17,204 nucleotides of DNA from CAIMZW01 sp037130455 (GCA_037130455.1 JBAXSZ010000036.1:1-17204), one strand, 5' to 3'; positions 1 through 7,642 are shown, counted from the first letter of the stretch. Translations and numbers: made by a program. The notes: generated from the sequence alone by a model not told the origin.

Positions 1-4
1 TGAG

Positions 5-77
5 TGCGCCCGGAGGGACTCGAACCCCCAACCTTCTGATCCGAAGTCAGAAGCTCTATCCGTTGAGCTACGGACGC
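5..77 (-). tRNA. tRNA-Arg, anticodon UCG
   Basis: Read on the minus strand, the 73 bases fold into a full cloverleaf. The acceptor stem is GCGTCCG/CGGGCGC with one G-U pair, and the discriminator is A. The D stem is GCTC/GAGC. The anticodon stem TCTGA/TCAGA encloses the loop CTTCGGA, giving anticodon TCG, which reads the Arg codon CGA. The T arm is GGGGG-TTCGAGT-CCCTC. The 3' CCA is not encoded, because the bases after the discriminator are CTCA. It lies directly downstream of the sugar operon on the same strand, beyond that operon's probable terminator. Confidence 0.97.
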
Positions 78-94
78 AATGTGGGTAAGCCTAA

Positions 95-139
95 CAAGAA
101 AAATCAAAGAAGCCGAACCAGTGCTAGGGCAGGCTCTTT
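95..139 (-). terminator. Probable intrinsic terminator of the sugar operon
   Basis: On the minus strand a stem forms between 132-139 and 106-114 (AAAG, one bulged A, AGCC against GGCT CTTT: eight pairs). It is followed by a T-rich run (GATTTTTCTTG). The hairpin overlaps the stop codon of the glycosyltransferase gene (TAG at 124-126) and lies just before the tRNA gene. The loop is rather long (17 nt) but has an inner CC/GG pairing. Read on the plus strand there is no T-run, so the element is directional. Confidence 0.5.
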
Positions 140-1002
140 CGTTGGGATTTAAGGAGGTCATTTTCATTCTGAAGTTCGTCGCATTTACTTTCCAGCGCGA
201 CCAAATCGATAAGCAAGTCAGTAGCCCTGGCATATACATAATTCAATTGATTACTTGTCGCTAGGGCTACTTCTTGTTGAAAATTTACCTCTGCCTCTTC
301 TTTGGAAAACCTATCAAACCAAATCTTCAATTCTGCCGCCCGTTCGGCAAGACCAACGGATTCTCTTTCAATTGATGTCGGCAGCTGAATTGCCGTCATT
401 TCCGGGTGTGTTGCAGCTTTTAGACCTGGGAGACGGAAAAACTTTTTCCACATAAAATGGTCAGTCCACTCGTTGCCAGCCGGGCTTTCCCAACCCACCG
501 GCAACTCTGAGTAAGTACTCTTTCTGTGCGCAGTTCCTGTCAGACTGACCGCATTTCTATGGGGCTCTCTTAAGTGCCATTCGATAAATTCTGGTTTTGA
601 TAGGTCAGTTGGAAAAATGTGAATTGACTGATCCACATGAATGTAACCGTTGCGAGATTGGACAAAATCCTTCGTCTCCAAAAGCTGCAATAAGTTGCTT
701 AGATGGGAGCGTAAAAGTAAATCATCATCGCATAAATAGAAAATGTTTTCTGATTTACTTTCTCGAATTACCGCATCCCTGTAGGTATCACCATGATGAG
801 GGCCTTTGGGCAAATCCAGAAAAGTAATTCGGCTATCGGACTTCTCGCATTCGCGCGCTACCTGACGAAGTTCATCCGTGACACCATCACCGATAATCAC
901 AACTTCGAAATCTTGCTCATATTGCCGTTGCACACTTGCGATTGTCATGGGTAAAGTCGAGGCATGATCGTGCGTCGGAATAATTACTGTGGCTTTAGGC
1001 AT
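124..1002 (-). CDS. Family 2 glycosyltransferase
   Basis: A 292-residue protein with a GT-A fold signature. The N-terminus is a beta strand of the type TVIIPTHDH, followed by a nucleotide-binding acid (GDG, D39). The metal-binding acidic motif CDDDLL (D92-D94) corresponds to the DxD of inverting GT2 enzymes. It probably transfers a sugar from a nucleotide donor to a glycan or lipid acceptor in the cytoplasm. The last 30 or so residues are charged and heptad-like (LESKCDELQNENDLL), suggesting a short coiled coil. No membrane segment is seen. It is the last gene of the operon; its ATG lies 6 nt after the cupin stop and has only a weak ribosome binding site, so translational coupling is likely. 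The natural donor would be the sugar made by the upstream genes (inference); the acceptor cannot be told. Confidence 0.88.
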   Translation of the reverse strand: MPKATVIIPTHDHASTLPMTIASVQRQYEQDFEVVIIGDGVTDELRQVARECEKSDSRITFLDLPKGPHHGDTYRDAVIRESKSENIFYLCDDDLLLRSHLSNLLQLLETKDFVQSRNGYIHVDQSIHIFPTDLSKPEFIEWHLREPHRNAVSLTGTAHRKSTYSELPVGWESPAGNEWTDHFMWKKFFRLPGLKAATHPEMTAIQLPTSIERESVGLAERAAELKIWFDRFSKEEAEVNFQQEVALATSNQLNYVYARATDLLIDLVALESKCDELQNENDLLKSQRKSLP

Positions 1003-1008
1003 GTCGTA

Positions 1009-1344
1009 CTATTTTCTGGCTTCATAGGAACGGTCGCTGAAAACAAGAATGGTTGAACCTTTTTCAAGAAGTGTATATTTTACAAAACTGGTTGCATCCA
1101 TATAGAAACTTTCTCCAGAAGAATTTAATTGAACTTCATTTTTTGTGCCATCCGACAAAGTTACTTCGAAGGAAACGCTTCCGTTAACTAGAATCACATA
1201 TTCGTTGGATCCCGTGATGTGGTTACCGCGTTCCTGTTCATCTTGCGATGCAGTTACAGTGAATGCTCTGACCGGAGTCCATGGCATCTTCTGAAAATCC
1301 ACCGCTATTAATTCGTCGCGCACTTGAAGTTCTTGAAACTCCAT
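1009..1344 (-). CDS. FdtA/QdtA/WxcM-like cupin, putative sugar 3,4-ketoisomerase
   Basis: A 111-residue single-domain cupin. The order RG-x-H, then EYVILVNGSVSFEV, a glycine-rich turn, SFYMDATSF and a closing ILVFSDRSYEA follows the FdtA/QdtA/WxcM family. That family moves the keto group of dTDP-4-keto-6-deoxyglucose from C4 to C3 before transamination. It sits 3 nt after the aminotransferase gene, the usual partner. It is short (family members are usually nearer 130-140 residues). The usual catalytic RGxHAHK motif reads RGNHITG here (H42 kept, second His replaced by T44), and the tyrosine-rich strand before it is RAFTV. It may have altered chemistry, or be a binding or regulatory cupin. Family placement is fairly sure; activity is not. 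Confidence 0.72.
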   Translation of the reverse strand: MEFQELQVRDELIAVDFQKMPWTPVRAFTVTASQDEQERGNHITGSNEYVILVNGSVSFEVTLSDGTKNEVQLNSSGESFYMDATSFVKYTLLEKGSTILVFSDRSYEARK

Positions 1345-1347
1345 CAG

Positions 1348-2457
1348 TTATCCGATCTCTTTACCTAAAACTTTGATAACGAAATCTACTTCTGTTTTAG
1401 TGATTGTGGGGAAGCAAGGAAGGGAAATAATCCGCTGGGAAAGATATCGAGCATTCGGCAGATCCTTGTTTCCAACTGCAACTACTCCTTTCATTTCGTT
1501 ATTTAAATAGGGATAGTGAACATCCACCCCAATTCCAGCGCGGGAAAGATTTTCAGCAATTCCATCTCGATCCTCCAAAACCATTACAGCATGGTGAACC
1601 ACAAATCCAGAATCATTACTTCCGAGGAATCTGTAATCTGGAAATGCTTGGACATACCTATAGAAGACTTCTTTGCGCTTTTTATTGTTGCTATCGAGAA
1701 AAGGAAAACGGGCGCTAAGAATTGCTGCCTGGACTGTGTCCATTCGTGAATTCATAGCCTTCGGTCTCGACAAGTGATACCTGGGATTCCATCCGTATTG
1801 CTTTATCTCTCTTACATTGGCGGCCAGATCTGGCGAAGCCGTCACCACTGCGCCGGCATCTCCCAATGCCGCTAAATTCTTGGTTGGATAGAAACTGAAG
1901 GTTGCGGCGTCGCCAAAGCTCCCTGCTTTCTTTCCGTCATATTCTGCCCCGATAGCTTGGGCGCAATCCTCAATAACTTTTATGCCTAGGTTTTTCGCCC
2001 AATCGACAATTGCCTCAATATCGGCCATTTGGCCGTGTAAATGAGTAACAATCAAGGCGCTCACCCGAGCAAGCAGCTTCTGTGGAATAGTGGCTAAAGA
2101 TTCGATCGAAATAAGCCCCTGGGTGTCTACATCCACCACCAAAGGAACGAGCCCAGATTCTTGAACCGCAAGCACCGAAAACCCACCATCATTTGGTGGC
2201 GTAATTACCCAACTCTCGGCAGGAAGTTCAAGGGCTAGAAGAGCTAGAACCAATGAATCCTGGCCGCAACCAGTACTTACGGCGCTAAGTTCGGGACCCA
2301 GAAAAGCTGCCAGTTCATTTTCGAAATTAGCGACCTCCGCGCCACCGATATAAATCCCGCTGGCTAGAACTGAGGCAATCGCACTTTGAATGCTTTCCCA
2401 CTCGGCCGGATCAATCCGACCTGGAAGAGCCGAAGCCACCGATATTAGTTCGCTCAC
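1348..2457 (-). CDS. DegT/DnrJ/EryC1/StrS family PLP sugar aminotransferase
   Basis: A 369-residue fold-type I aminotransferase of the family that aminates nucleotide-linked keto-sugars (FdtB/QdtB-like when paired with a 3,4-ketoisomerase). Visible landmarks are STGCGQDSL (phosphate region, near 61-69), EDCAQA (D164 to the PLP pyridine nitrogen, Q167), SFYPTKNLAALGDAG with the Schiff-base lysine K193, and NSRMDTVQAAIL, which replaces the usual NSRLDEIQAAIL. The segment after the second strand reads TPPNDGGFS rather than the common PSNTYIAT, so the substrate pocket may differ. The start is GTG, in a 4-base GTGA overlap with the stop of the preceding gene, which implies coupled translation. It most likely makes a 3-amino-3,6-dideoxyhexose on dTDP, judging from its neighbours; C4 amination is the alternative. 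Confidence 0.92.
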   Translation of the reverse strand: MSELISVASALPGRIDPAEWESIQSAIASVLASGIYIGGAEVANFENELAAFLGPELSAVSTGCGQDSLVLALLALELPAESWVITPPNDGGFSVLAVQESGLVPLVVDVDTQGLISIESLATIPQKLLARVSALIVTHLHGQMADIEAIVDWAKNLGIKVIEDCAQAIGAEYDGKKAGSFGDAATFSFYPTKNLAALGDAGAVVTASPDLAANVREIKQYGWNPRYHLSRPKAMNSRMDTVQAAILSARFPFLDSNNKKRKEVFYRYVQAFPDYRFLGSNDSGFVVHHAVMVLEDRDGIAENLSRAGIGVDVHYPYLNNEMKGVVAVGNKDLPNARYLSQRIISLPCFPTITKTEVDFVIKVLGKEIG

Positions 2458-3293
2458 GAAAGGAGCGCTTTAAATTCGCTGGCGGGCATTACTTCTCTAT
2501 TCAACGTGGCTGCCATTGCATGAACTCTGGAAACCAAATCTGCATTTTTGGCCAGTTTCTTTTTTGAACGGTCAAGATAAATACTGTCTTCGATTCCCGT
2601 TCTAACGCCACCGCCGCTTGCAAGAGAAAGTGCATGTGCCTGTGCCTGAAAATCTCCAATTCCCGCTCCCGACCAAATCGCCCCACTTGGCAGACCAGAA
2701 ATCATTGCCGCGATTTCAATGGGTCTGGTTTGGGCGCCATAAATATTGCCAAAGAAAAGATTCGCTACAACTGCTCCAGGAAGTAATCCTTCCTTTTTGA
2801 GCACAGAAACCGCATTAACCATTCCCAAATCAAATAGCTCCAGCTCAGGGGTTATTCCTCGCTCCAACATGATTCTTGCTAATTGCCGAACAGTATCGGG
2901 TGAATTTACTGAAGCGCCGGAAATAAAATTGAGGGAAGAAGTAGTGAGTGAAGCCAAATCTGGCTTTAGATCTCCCATCAATGCCAAACAGTCGCCACGC
3001 TTTTCAAGATCACTCCAGTTTCTACCGCTGGTGCTGACATTTATCGGAAGCAATGGAGCGAATTCGCGGATTCCATAAATAATTTCGGAATAGACATCTT
3101 TGTCCCAAGTGGGCGCGCCAGATTTATCTCGGGCATGTAGGTGCACTGAGGTGATCCCGATTTCATAGCATGCTTTTACATCAGCGATAATCTCTTCGGG
3201 AGTTATGGGAACAAATGGTGTGATTGCTTTCGTTGGGACCATTCCTGTGGGAGCTAGAACCAAAGGAAATTTACAATCTAGTGCCATGGGCAT
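2454..3293 (-). CDS. BKACE (DUF849, Kce-like) beta-keto acid cleavage enzyme
   Basis: A 279-residue TIM-barrel protein of the BKACE family. These enzymes react a beta-keto acid with acetyl-CoA to give acetoacetate plus the CoA ester of the remaining acid. The founding member, Kce, turns 3-keto-5-aminohexanoate into 3-aminobutyryl-CoA in lysine fermentation. Seen here are the N-terminal APTG, the zinc ligands in VHLHARD (H51, H53), STSGR near 87-91, ASLTTSSLNF, PELELFDLGM and GGGVRTGIEDSIYL with R231, E235 and D236. All expected metal and substrate-anchoring positions appear present, so it should be active. It overlaps the preceding gene by 16 nt and the next by 4 nt. A second ATG two codons in (3287) is an equally good start. 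Its place inside a sugar operon is unusual; supplying an acyl-CoA to the neighbouring acyltransferase is my inference. Confidence 0.9.
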   Translation of the reverse strand: MPMALDCKFPLVLAPTGMVPTKAITPFVPITPEEIIADVKACYEIGITSVHLHARDKSGAPTWDKDVYSEIIYGIREFAPLLPINVSTSGRNWSDLEKRGDCLALMGDLKPDLASLTTSSLNFISGASVNSPDTVRQLARIMLERGITPELELFDLGMVNAVSVLKKEGLLPGAVVANLFFGNIYGAQTRPIEIAAMISGLPSGAIWSGAGIGDFQAQAHALSLASGGGVRTGIEDSIYLDRSKKKLAKNADLVSRVHAMAATLNREVMPASEFKALLS

Positions 3294-3913
3294 TGTTGAT
3301 ATTCCGCCATTTCTTCATTCATCTTTAAGAACTTTGCGGGATTGCCCACAACTACTTCACCAGCTGCGACATCTTTAGTCACTACTGCTCCGGCTCCAAC
3401 AATTGCGAAATCTGCTATACGCACCTTCGGCATAATAACTGCACCAGCGCCGATAAATACTGCCTGCCCTATCACAACATGTCCGCCAAAGATCGCTCCC
3501 GGACCGATTGAAGAAAATTGACCTATCAAGCAATCGTGCCCAATGGATGCAGTTCGATTGATATTAACACCGCAAGATACCTCTGAATGAGAACCAATGG
3601 TTACCGAAGCATTTACATAGACTCCGTGAGAAATTTTTACTGTTGAGGCGATAACGGCCGTTGGATCAATCACGGTAGCTATATTGAGAAAACCTAATTG
3701 GAATGCCGCTGTGGCACAGCTATTTCTTGCCTTGGGCGAAGATGGTCCAAAAACAATGGGGGTGTTGAGATCTGTTTCAGTTACCAAATTTGGTAAACGT
3801 CTATCTGCATTGCCTAAATTATCGATGCAACGGATTTCTTGATTAGTTCGCTTCAGTGATTCCACTATTTCCCAGACATAAGGAGTCGCCACTCCAAAAA
3901 TGCCAGTAGTCAT
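3278..3913 (-). CDS. PglD/NeuD-type hexapeptide-repeat sugar acyltransferase
   Basis: A 211-residue protein. A short N-terminal alpha/beta domain resembles the nucleotide-sugar-binding domain of PglD/NeuD. The C-terminal left-handed beta-helix shows many [LIV]-G-x hexapeptides (IGSHSEV, IGHDCLIGQFSSIG, GGHVVIGQAVFIGAGAVI) and ends in VVVGNPAKFLK. The likely catalytic base is the His of SIGHD (residue 126 from this start). It should transfer an acyl group from acyl-CoA to the amino group of a nucleotide-linked sugar, the FdtC/QdtC role. The usual GxGGH turn of PglD is replaced by GVATPY. The start is the ATG at 3913, with a -10-like TATATT ending 7 nt before it (leaderless reading). A TTG at 3922 with an AGAGG further upstream is the alternative. 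It is first in the operon. Confidence 0.85.
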   Translation of the reverse strand: MTTGIFGVATPYVWEIVESLKRTNQEIRCIDNLGNADRRLPNLVTETDLNTPIVFGPSSPKARNSCATAAFQLGFLNIATVIDPTAVIASTVKISHGVYVNASVTIGSHSEVSCGVNINRTASIGHDCLIGQFSSIGPGAIFGGHVVIGQAVFIGAGAVIMPKVRIADFAIVGAGAVVTKDVAAGEVVVGNPAKFLKMNEEMAEYQQCPWH

Positions 3914-3993
3914 AGGCGTCAATATAAATCAGAATCCTCTCAAACAGGAATTTACTTTCATGCCTGGTCAGGATTTATGACTGTTGCAGACCG

Positions 3994-5061
3994 TTAGAGT
4001 AATGACTGCACCAAGGGAACCACTGCCGAACCGTATAACTCAATCGAATTCATTAGAGCGCTGTGAGGGGTAGTTCCTGAGGCATACTTTAAGTCGAACC
4101 TTTGAGCGCCAACCGCCGTCACCGCTTTAGCAATCTTGCGAGCTACAGTTTCCGGACTGCCAACATAGAGCGAACCATGAACGATTTCGCCTAGATATTG
4201 TTGTGGCGTGAGTGGACCCCAACCCCGTTCGCGGCCGATTCGGGAATGCATTGCCTGGTAATGAGGCCAATATTCATTTTGTGCTTTTTCGTCGGTAGCC
4301 GCAACGTGCCCCGGCGAATGAATCGAAATAGGTAATTGTTCCTGGCCAAACTCCATCAGTGAAGTTCGGTATAAGTCAGCAAATGGTGCGAATCGTGCTG
4401 GATCTCCTCCGATAATGGCCAATGCTAATTGCGCACCGACTCGAGCTGCCCGAATTACCGACTCTGGTGTACCGCCGACGCCTACTCGAAGGGGAATCCG
4501 TCCCTTTTCCGTCTTTGGATACACCTGTTGATTTACCAGAGGCGAGCGCATACTCCCTTTCCAAGTAACCGCTTCTTCGGAAAGAAGTTCCACCAAGAGA
4601 TCTAACTTTTCTTCGAAGAGCAATCCATAATTTCCTAGATCAAATCCAAAAAGCGGAAATGACTCAATAAAGGATCCACGGCCGGCGGTAATTTCAGCAC
4701 GCCCATTACTCAGCGCATCAACAGTGGCAAATCGTTGGTAGACACGTACCGGGTCATCACTGGAGAGCACTGTTACGCCCGTACCCAAAATTATATTTTT
4801 CGTAACTGTTGCGATACCAGCTAGAACTGTGTCAGGAGCGCTTACTGCGAAATCTGCGCGGTGGTGTTCACCCACATTGAAGCCATATATTCCCAGCTCA
4901 TCAGCTAATTTGGCTTGATCCACTATGTTCCGGATGACTTGTGCCGTAGAAATTGGCTGGCCAGCATCATCAACGGTCACATCACCAAAGGTGTCCAAAC
5001 CAAACTTTAAACCGCCGAATTCGCTCATACTTAATCTTAAACGAGTTTGCCTGCGGGGCAT
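3994..5061 (-). CDS. Luciferase-like (LLM class) flavin-dependent oxidoreductase
   Basis: A 355-residue bacterial-luciferase-family protein: FGLDTFGDV at the N-terminus, GFNVGEHH near 60, ILGTGVTVLSSDDPVRVYQRFATVDALSNGRAEITAGRG in the middle (flavin/phosphate region), and a C-terminal YVGSPETVARKI helix. These use reduced flavin (FMN or F420) to oxidise small molecules; the substrate cannot be read from sequence. The start at 5061 is chosen because TAGGAG lies 4 nt ahead of that ATG, with the TAG also being the stop codon of the MFS gene. The ATG at 5028 begins closer to the family's usual N-terminus but has no ribosome binding site. It is second in a two-gene unit with the exporter, a common pairing in which enzyme and efflux may act on the same compound (inference). 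Confidence 0.9.
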   Translation of the reverse strand: MPRRQTRLRLSMSEFGGLKFGLDTFGDVTVDDAGQPISTAQVIRNIVDQAKLADELGIYGFNVGEHHRADFAVSAPDTVLAGIATVTKNIILGTGVTVLSSDDPVRVYQRFATVDALSNGRAEITAGRGSFIESFPLFGFDLGNYGLLFEEKLDLLVELLSEEAVTWKGSMRSPLVNQQVYPKTEKGRIPLRVGVGGTPESVIRAARVGAQLALAIIGGDPARFAPFADLYRTSLMEFGQEQLPISIHSPGHVAATDEKAQNEYWPHYQAMHSRIGRERGWGPLTPQQYLGEIVHGSLYVGSPETVARKIAKAVTAVGAQRFDLKYASGTTPHSALMNSIELYGSAVVPLVQSLL

Positions 5062-5068
5062 TGCGCTC

Positions 5069-6448
5069 CTAACGCAGCGAATCTCCCGCCGTTCGCGAAA
5101 GTGGAATAAGCCCAATAAAGGAAATAACCATAAGCGCCACGGCGATGAGAAAGGCGACCTTGAACTCCTGGGCTGGTGCGAAGAATGAGCCACCTAATTT
5201 CAAGGAAACCACAGCTAGGGCTACGCCAAAACTAGTGGTGAGCTGCCCAATCATGCTGTAGAGCGTATTTGCATGAGGCAGCATTTCGGATTCAATGTCA
5301 GCAAATGTCAGCGTTGCGTACAAAGTCATACCTAAAGATCTGATGCTGCCACAGGCGACCAATAGCGCTCCGACCCAAAAAATCGGAGTTCTTGCGCCTA
5401 TAAGGACGATGCCGAAAATGGCCAGCGCTGACAAAATAGTGGTCGCAATCAATAACGGACGGAATCTAAATCGGCGCATCAATGGCTTAGTTGCAACCTT
5501 GAATCCTAAATTGCCAATCATGTAAAAGAACAAGATTGCCCCCGAACGGCTAGCGCTCCAATGAAACTTATCTTGGAAAAGTAGTGGTAATAGAAAGGGT
5601 GCGAAGCTGTGCGCGACTCGGTAAATAGTTCCGGTTCCATTTGACGTTCGAAAGGTGTGGATTTTTAATGCGGCAAGATCAACAAGTGGTTCACTCGATC
5701 TAATGAGATGTCGAATAGTTGGCAAGGCAGAAAGAATTCCAAGTAAAAATAGTGAAGTAGCTAGTGGCACATTTACTTTAGCTAGGCCCACCTGTGCAGC
5801 TGCAAATACGAGTGAGGTCAAGGAGATCGTCAGCCCAATAAAACCGAACCAATCCAGTTTCGAAGCTTGACCTGGTCCAATCCGCGGAATGATCTTGTAT
5901 CCGACAATTAGGGCAACTATTCCTATGGGTAAATTGATGATGAAAATCCAGTGCCAAGAGGTATTCGAAACAATAAGTCCACCAATGACTGGGGCGATTA
6001 CCGGGGCGGTTAGGCCGGGCCAGACCAGATAGGAAACAGCCCGAACCATCTCCGACTTTGTCGTTGATTGAAAAACCACCAACCTACCCACGGGGACCAT
6101 CGCCGAAGCACCGACCCCTTGCAAGATTCGCATAAGGGTCAATTCGGTCAAATTTGTACTGGCGGCACAGAGCAGTGAGGCCACCACAAAATCCAGAACG
6201 CTGGAAAAAAGGACCGGTCGAACTCCGTATTTTTCCACCAACCACGCCGCCACTGGAATAAAACTAACCACACTCACGATGTAGGCGGTGACACAGATGC
6301 CGAGTTGGGAAGAGAGGATATGAAACGAGCGAGCAATCGTCGGAGCCGCGGTCGGAAGGATCGCCCCATCTAAATTTTCCATGAAAGCTAACCCCGCGAC
6401 CAAAAATGCAACTGGTCCGATCGTTAGGCGTTCTGGTCGTTGTGCCAA
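5069..6448 (-). CDS. DHA2-type MFS drug exporter, about 14 TM segments
   Basis: A 459-residue membrane protein with roughly 14 hydrophobic segments, as in the EmrB/QacA (DHA2) proton antiporters. Family marks are LDGAILPTAAPTIA in TM1, the motif-A remnant VEKYGVRPVLF after TM2, RILQGVGASAMVP in TM4, the antiporter motif APVIAPVIGG in TM5 (first Gly changed to Ala), and SWHWIFIINLPIGI leading into TM6. It probably exports hydrophobic or cationic compounds; specificity is unknown. The start is TTG, preceded by AGGAG at only 3 nt. The downstream oxidoreductase also has a short spacing (4 nt), which supports this start. Its upstream region (6449-6643) is divergent with the beta-propeller gene, so both promoters must lie there. 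Confidence 0.93.
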   Translation of the reverse strand: MAQRPERLTIGPVAFLVAGLAFMENLDGAILPTAAPTIARSFHILSSQLGICVTAYIVSVVSFIPVAAWLVEKYGVRPVLFSSVLDFVVASLLCAASTNLTELTLMRILQGVGASAMVPVGRLVVFQSTTKSEMVRAVSYLVWPGLTAPVIAPVIGGLIVSNTSWHWIFIINLPIGIVALIVGYKIIPRIGPGQASKLDWFGFIGLTISLTSLVFAAAQVGLAKVNVPLATSLFLLGILSALPTIRHLIRSSEPLVDLAALKIHTFRTSNGTGTIYRVAHSFAPFLLPLLFQDKFHWSASRSGAILFFYMIGNLGFKVATKPLMRRFRFRPLLIATTILSALAIFGIVLIGARTPIFWVGALLVACGSIRSLGMTLYATLTFADIESEMLPHANTLYSMIGQLTTSFGVALAVVSLKLGGSFFAPAQEFKVAFLIAVALMVISFIGLIPLSRTAGDSLR

Positions 6449-6643
6449 GGGCTCCTACTTATTAAATATTGAGTTCACTTATCACTAGCCACTTCAAGAA
6501 AGCAGATTAACTTAAAATTACCGCCAACAAGTGATTCTGCCAGAGTTAGTGCTGGCTCTTTCTTTTTCACTATTTAAGCATTCAGGCAGGTACTAAGTTT
6601 CCCAAGACAACAGCAGATTCAGCGTCCTAATATTGAGGTAGAG
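6449..6643. promoter_or_regulatory. Divergent promoter region, MFS unit and propeller-tnaA unit
   Basis: This 195-base AT-rich stretch separates two divergently transcribed units. It contains no gene that I can support. A TAATAT box lies at 6628-6633, only 10 nt before the ATG at 6644; GAGG at 6635-6638 serves as ribosome binding site for that gene. A 5-bp hairpin (GCCAG 6539-6543, CTGGC 6552-6556) is followed by a T-rich run on the plus strand. It could act as an attenuator, but the stem is too short to be confident. No clear -35 box pairs with these elements. Confidence 0.4.
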
Positions 6644-7642
6644 ATGAAACGCATCCAAGTAATAATTCCCATTGTCATGTCTCTTACTCTTATGGCTTTC
6701 CTCCCAGGGCTAGCAAAAGCAAGTTCGAAGACAAAGACTTTCGACGGAAATATCATCATCGCCGATGAAGGAAATGATCGTTTAGTTCTTATAGATAACA
6801 CTGGCAGGGTTAAATGGACCTTTCCGGATAAGGGCGATTTATTGCCAGGGCAGACATTCAAGACTCCAGATGATGTTTTCTTCTCTCCCGATGGTCAGCA
6901 ACTGATAGTTACGGAATCCGAGCATCAACTAATAAGTATCGTCGATATCGCAACGCGCAAGATCACTTATCAATATGGAGTAGCCGATAAAGGATCCTCA
7001 AAAGCTGGGAGCTTGCACAATCCCGATGATGCGATGATGTTGGCTGATGGGCGCATAGTGATCGCAGACATTGCTAACTGCCGAATCCTTTTCCTAGATC
7101 CGGCGACTTCCAAAACGACTCAATATGGCAAAACCGGATCCTGTTACCACCAACCACCGAAGCGATATGGCAGCCCAAATGGCGCTTTCCCCATGGCTAA
7201 TGGAAATTTATTGGTAACTGAAATTAATGGGGATTGGATTGACGAAGTAACTTTGGGCGGAAAAGTTCTTAGCTCCATTCATGCCCCAGGGGTTTATTAC
7301 CCATCAGATACAAATGAAATTACTCCTGACAAATATCTCACCGTGGACTTCGTTAAGAATGGTCAGATTGTCATTTTTGATTCCCATGGAAAATTACTCT
7401 GGAAATTCAAACCAAAGGGTGCTTTGGCGCTGGACCATCCTTCACTTGCACTTCCGCTACCCGATGGAAAGGTAATTGCCACCGACGATGCCAACCACCG
7501 AATCATCATCGTTGACCCAGCCACAAGTTCCATCATCTGGCAGTACGGTCATATCAAACACGCAGGGAAAATTGCAGGTTACCTAAATAATCCTGATGGC
7601 TTAGATCCAGTTCCAGACAATTCACCACTCTCGACTCTCTAA
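6644..7642 (+). CDS. Secreted NHL/PQQ-like beta-propeller protein
   Basis: A 332-residue exported protein. It begins with a Sec signal peptide (MKR, a hydrophobic core to about residue 20, then the cleavage site LAKA-SS after residue 26). The rest is a series of blade repeats of the type NPDDAMMLADGRIVIADIANCRILFLDP, with variants near residues 36-60, 80-105, 125-150, 180-205 and 270-300. Each has DG or NG turns and ends in a hydrophobic strand plus WxY or WxF. This is the pattern of NHL or PQQ-like propellers, which bind ligands or proteins; no catalytic residues stand out. The ATG has GAGG 5 nt ahead. It is followed after 13 nt by tnaA on the same strand, so the two are probably co-transcribed, though a functional link between an extracytoplasmic propeller and tryptophanase is not obvious. 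Confidence 0.85.
   Translation: MKRIQVIIPIVMSLTLMAFLPGLAKASSKTKTFDGNIIIADEGNDRLVLIDNTGRVKWTFPDKGDLLPGQTFKTPDDVFFSPDGQQLIVTESEHQLISIVDIATRKITYQYGVADKGSSKAGSLHNPDDAMMLADGRIVIADIANCRILFLDPATSKTTQYGKTGSCYHQPPKRYGSPNGAFPMANGNLLVTEINGDWIDEVTLGGKVLSSIHAPGVYYPSDTNEITPDKYLTVDFVKNGQIVIFDSHGKLLWKFKPKGALALDHPSLALPLPDGKVIATDDANHRIIIVDPATSSIIWQYGHIKHAGKIAGYLNNPDGLDPVPDNSPLSTL

Noticed and set aside
5..77. tRNA-Arg as the integration site for the sugar operon (genomic island)
   Set aside because: The tRNA 3' end faces the left edge of the window while the operon lies on the 5' side; no direct repeat or integrase is seen.
2746..3078. 110-residue plus-strand open frame
   Set aside because: Antisense shadow of the BKACE gene, no recognisable domain.
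5062..5193. Longer N-terminus of the flavin oxidoreductase (399 residues)
   Set aside because: It would run through the end of the exporter gene, has no family similarity, and a good ribosome site exists before 5061.
6539..6565. Hairpin plus T-run read as a terminator
   Set aside because: Five base pairs only, and no plus-strand gene lies upstream to terminate; kept only as a remark in the intergenic entry.
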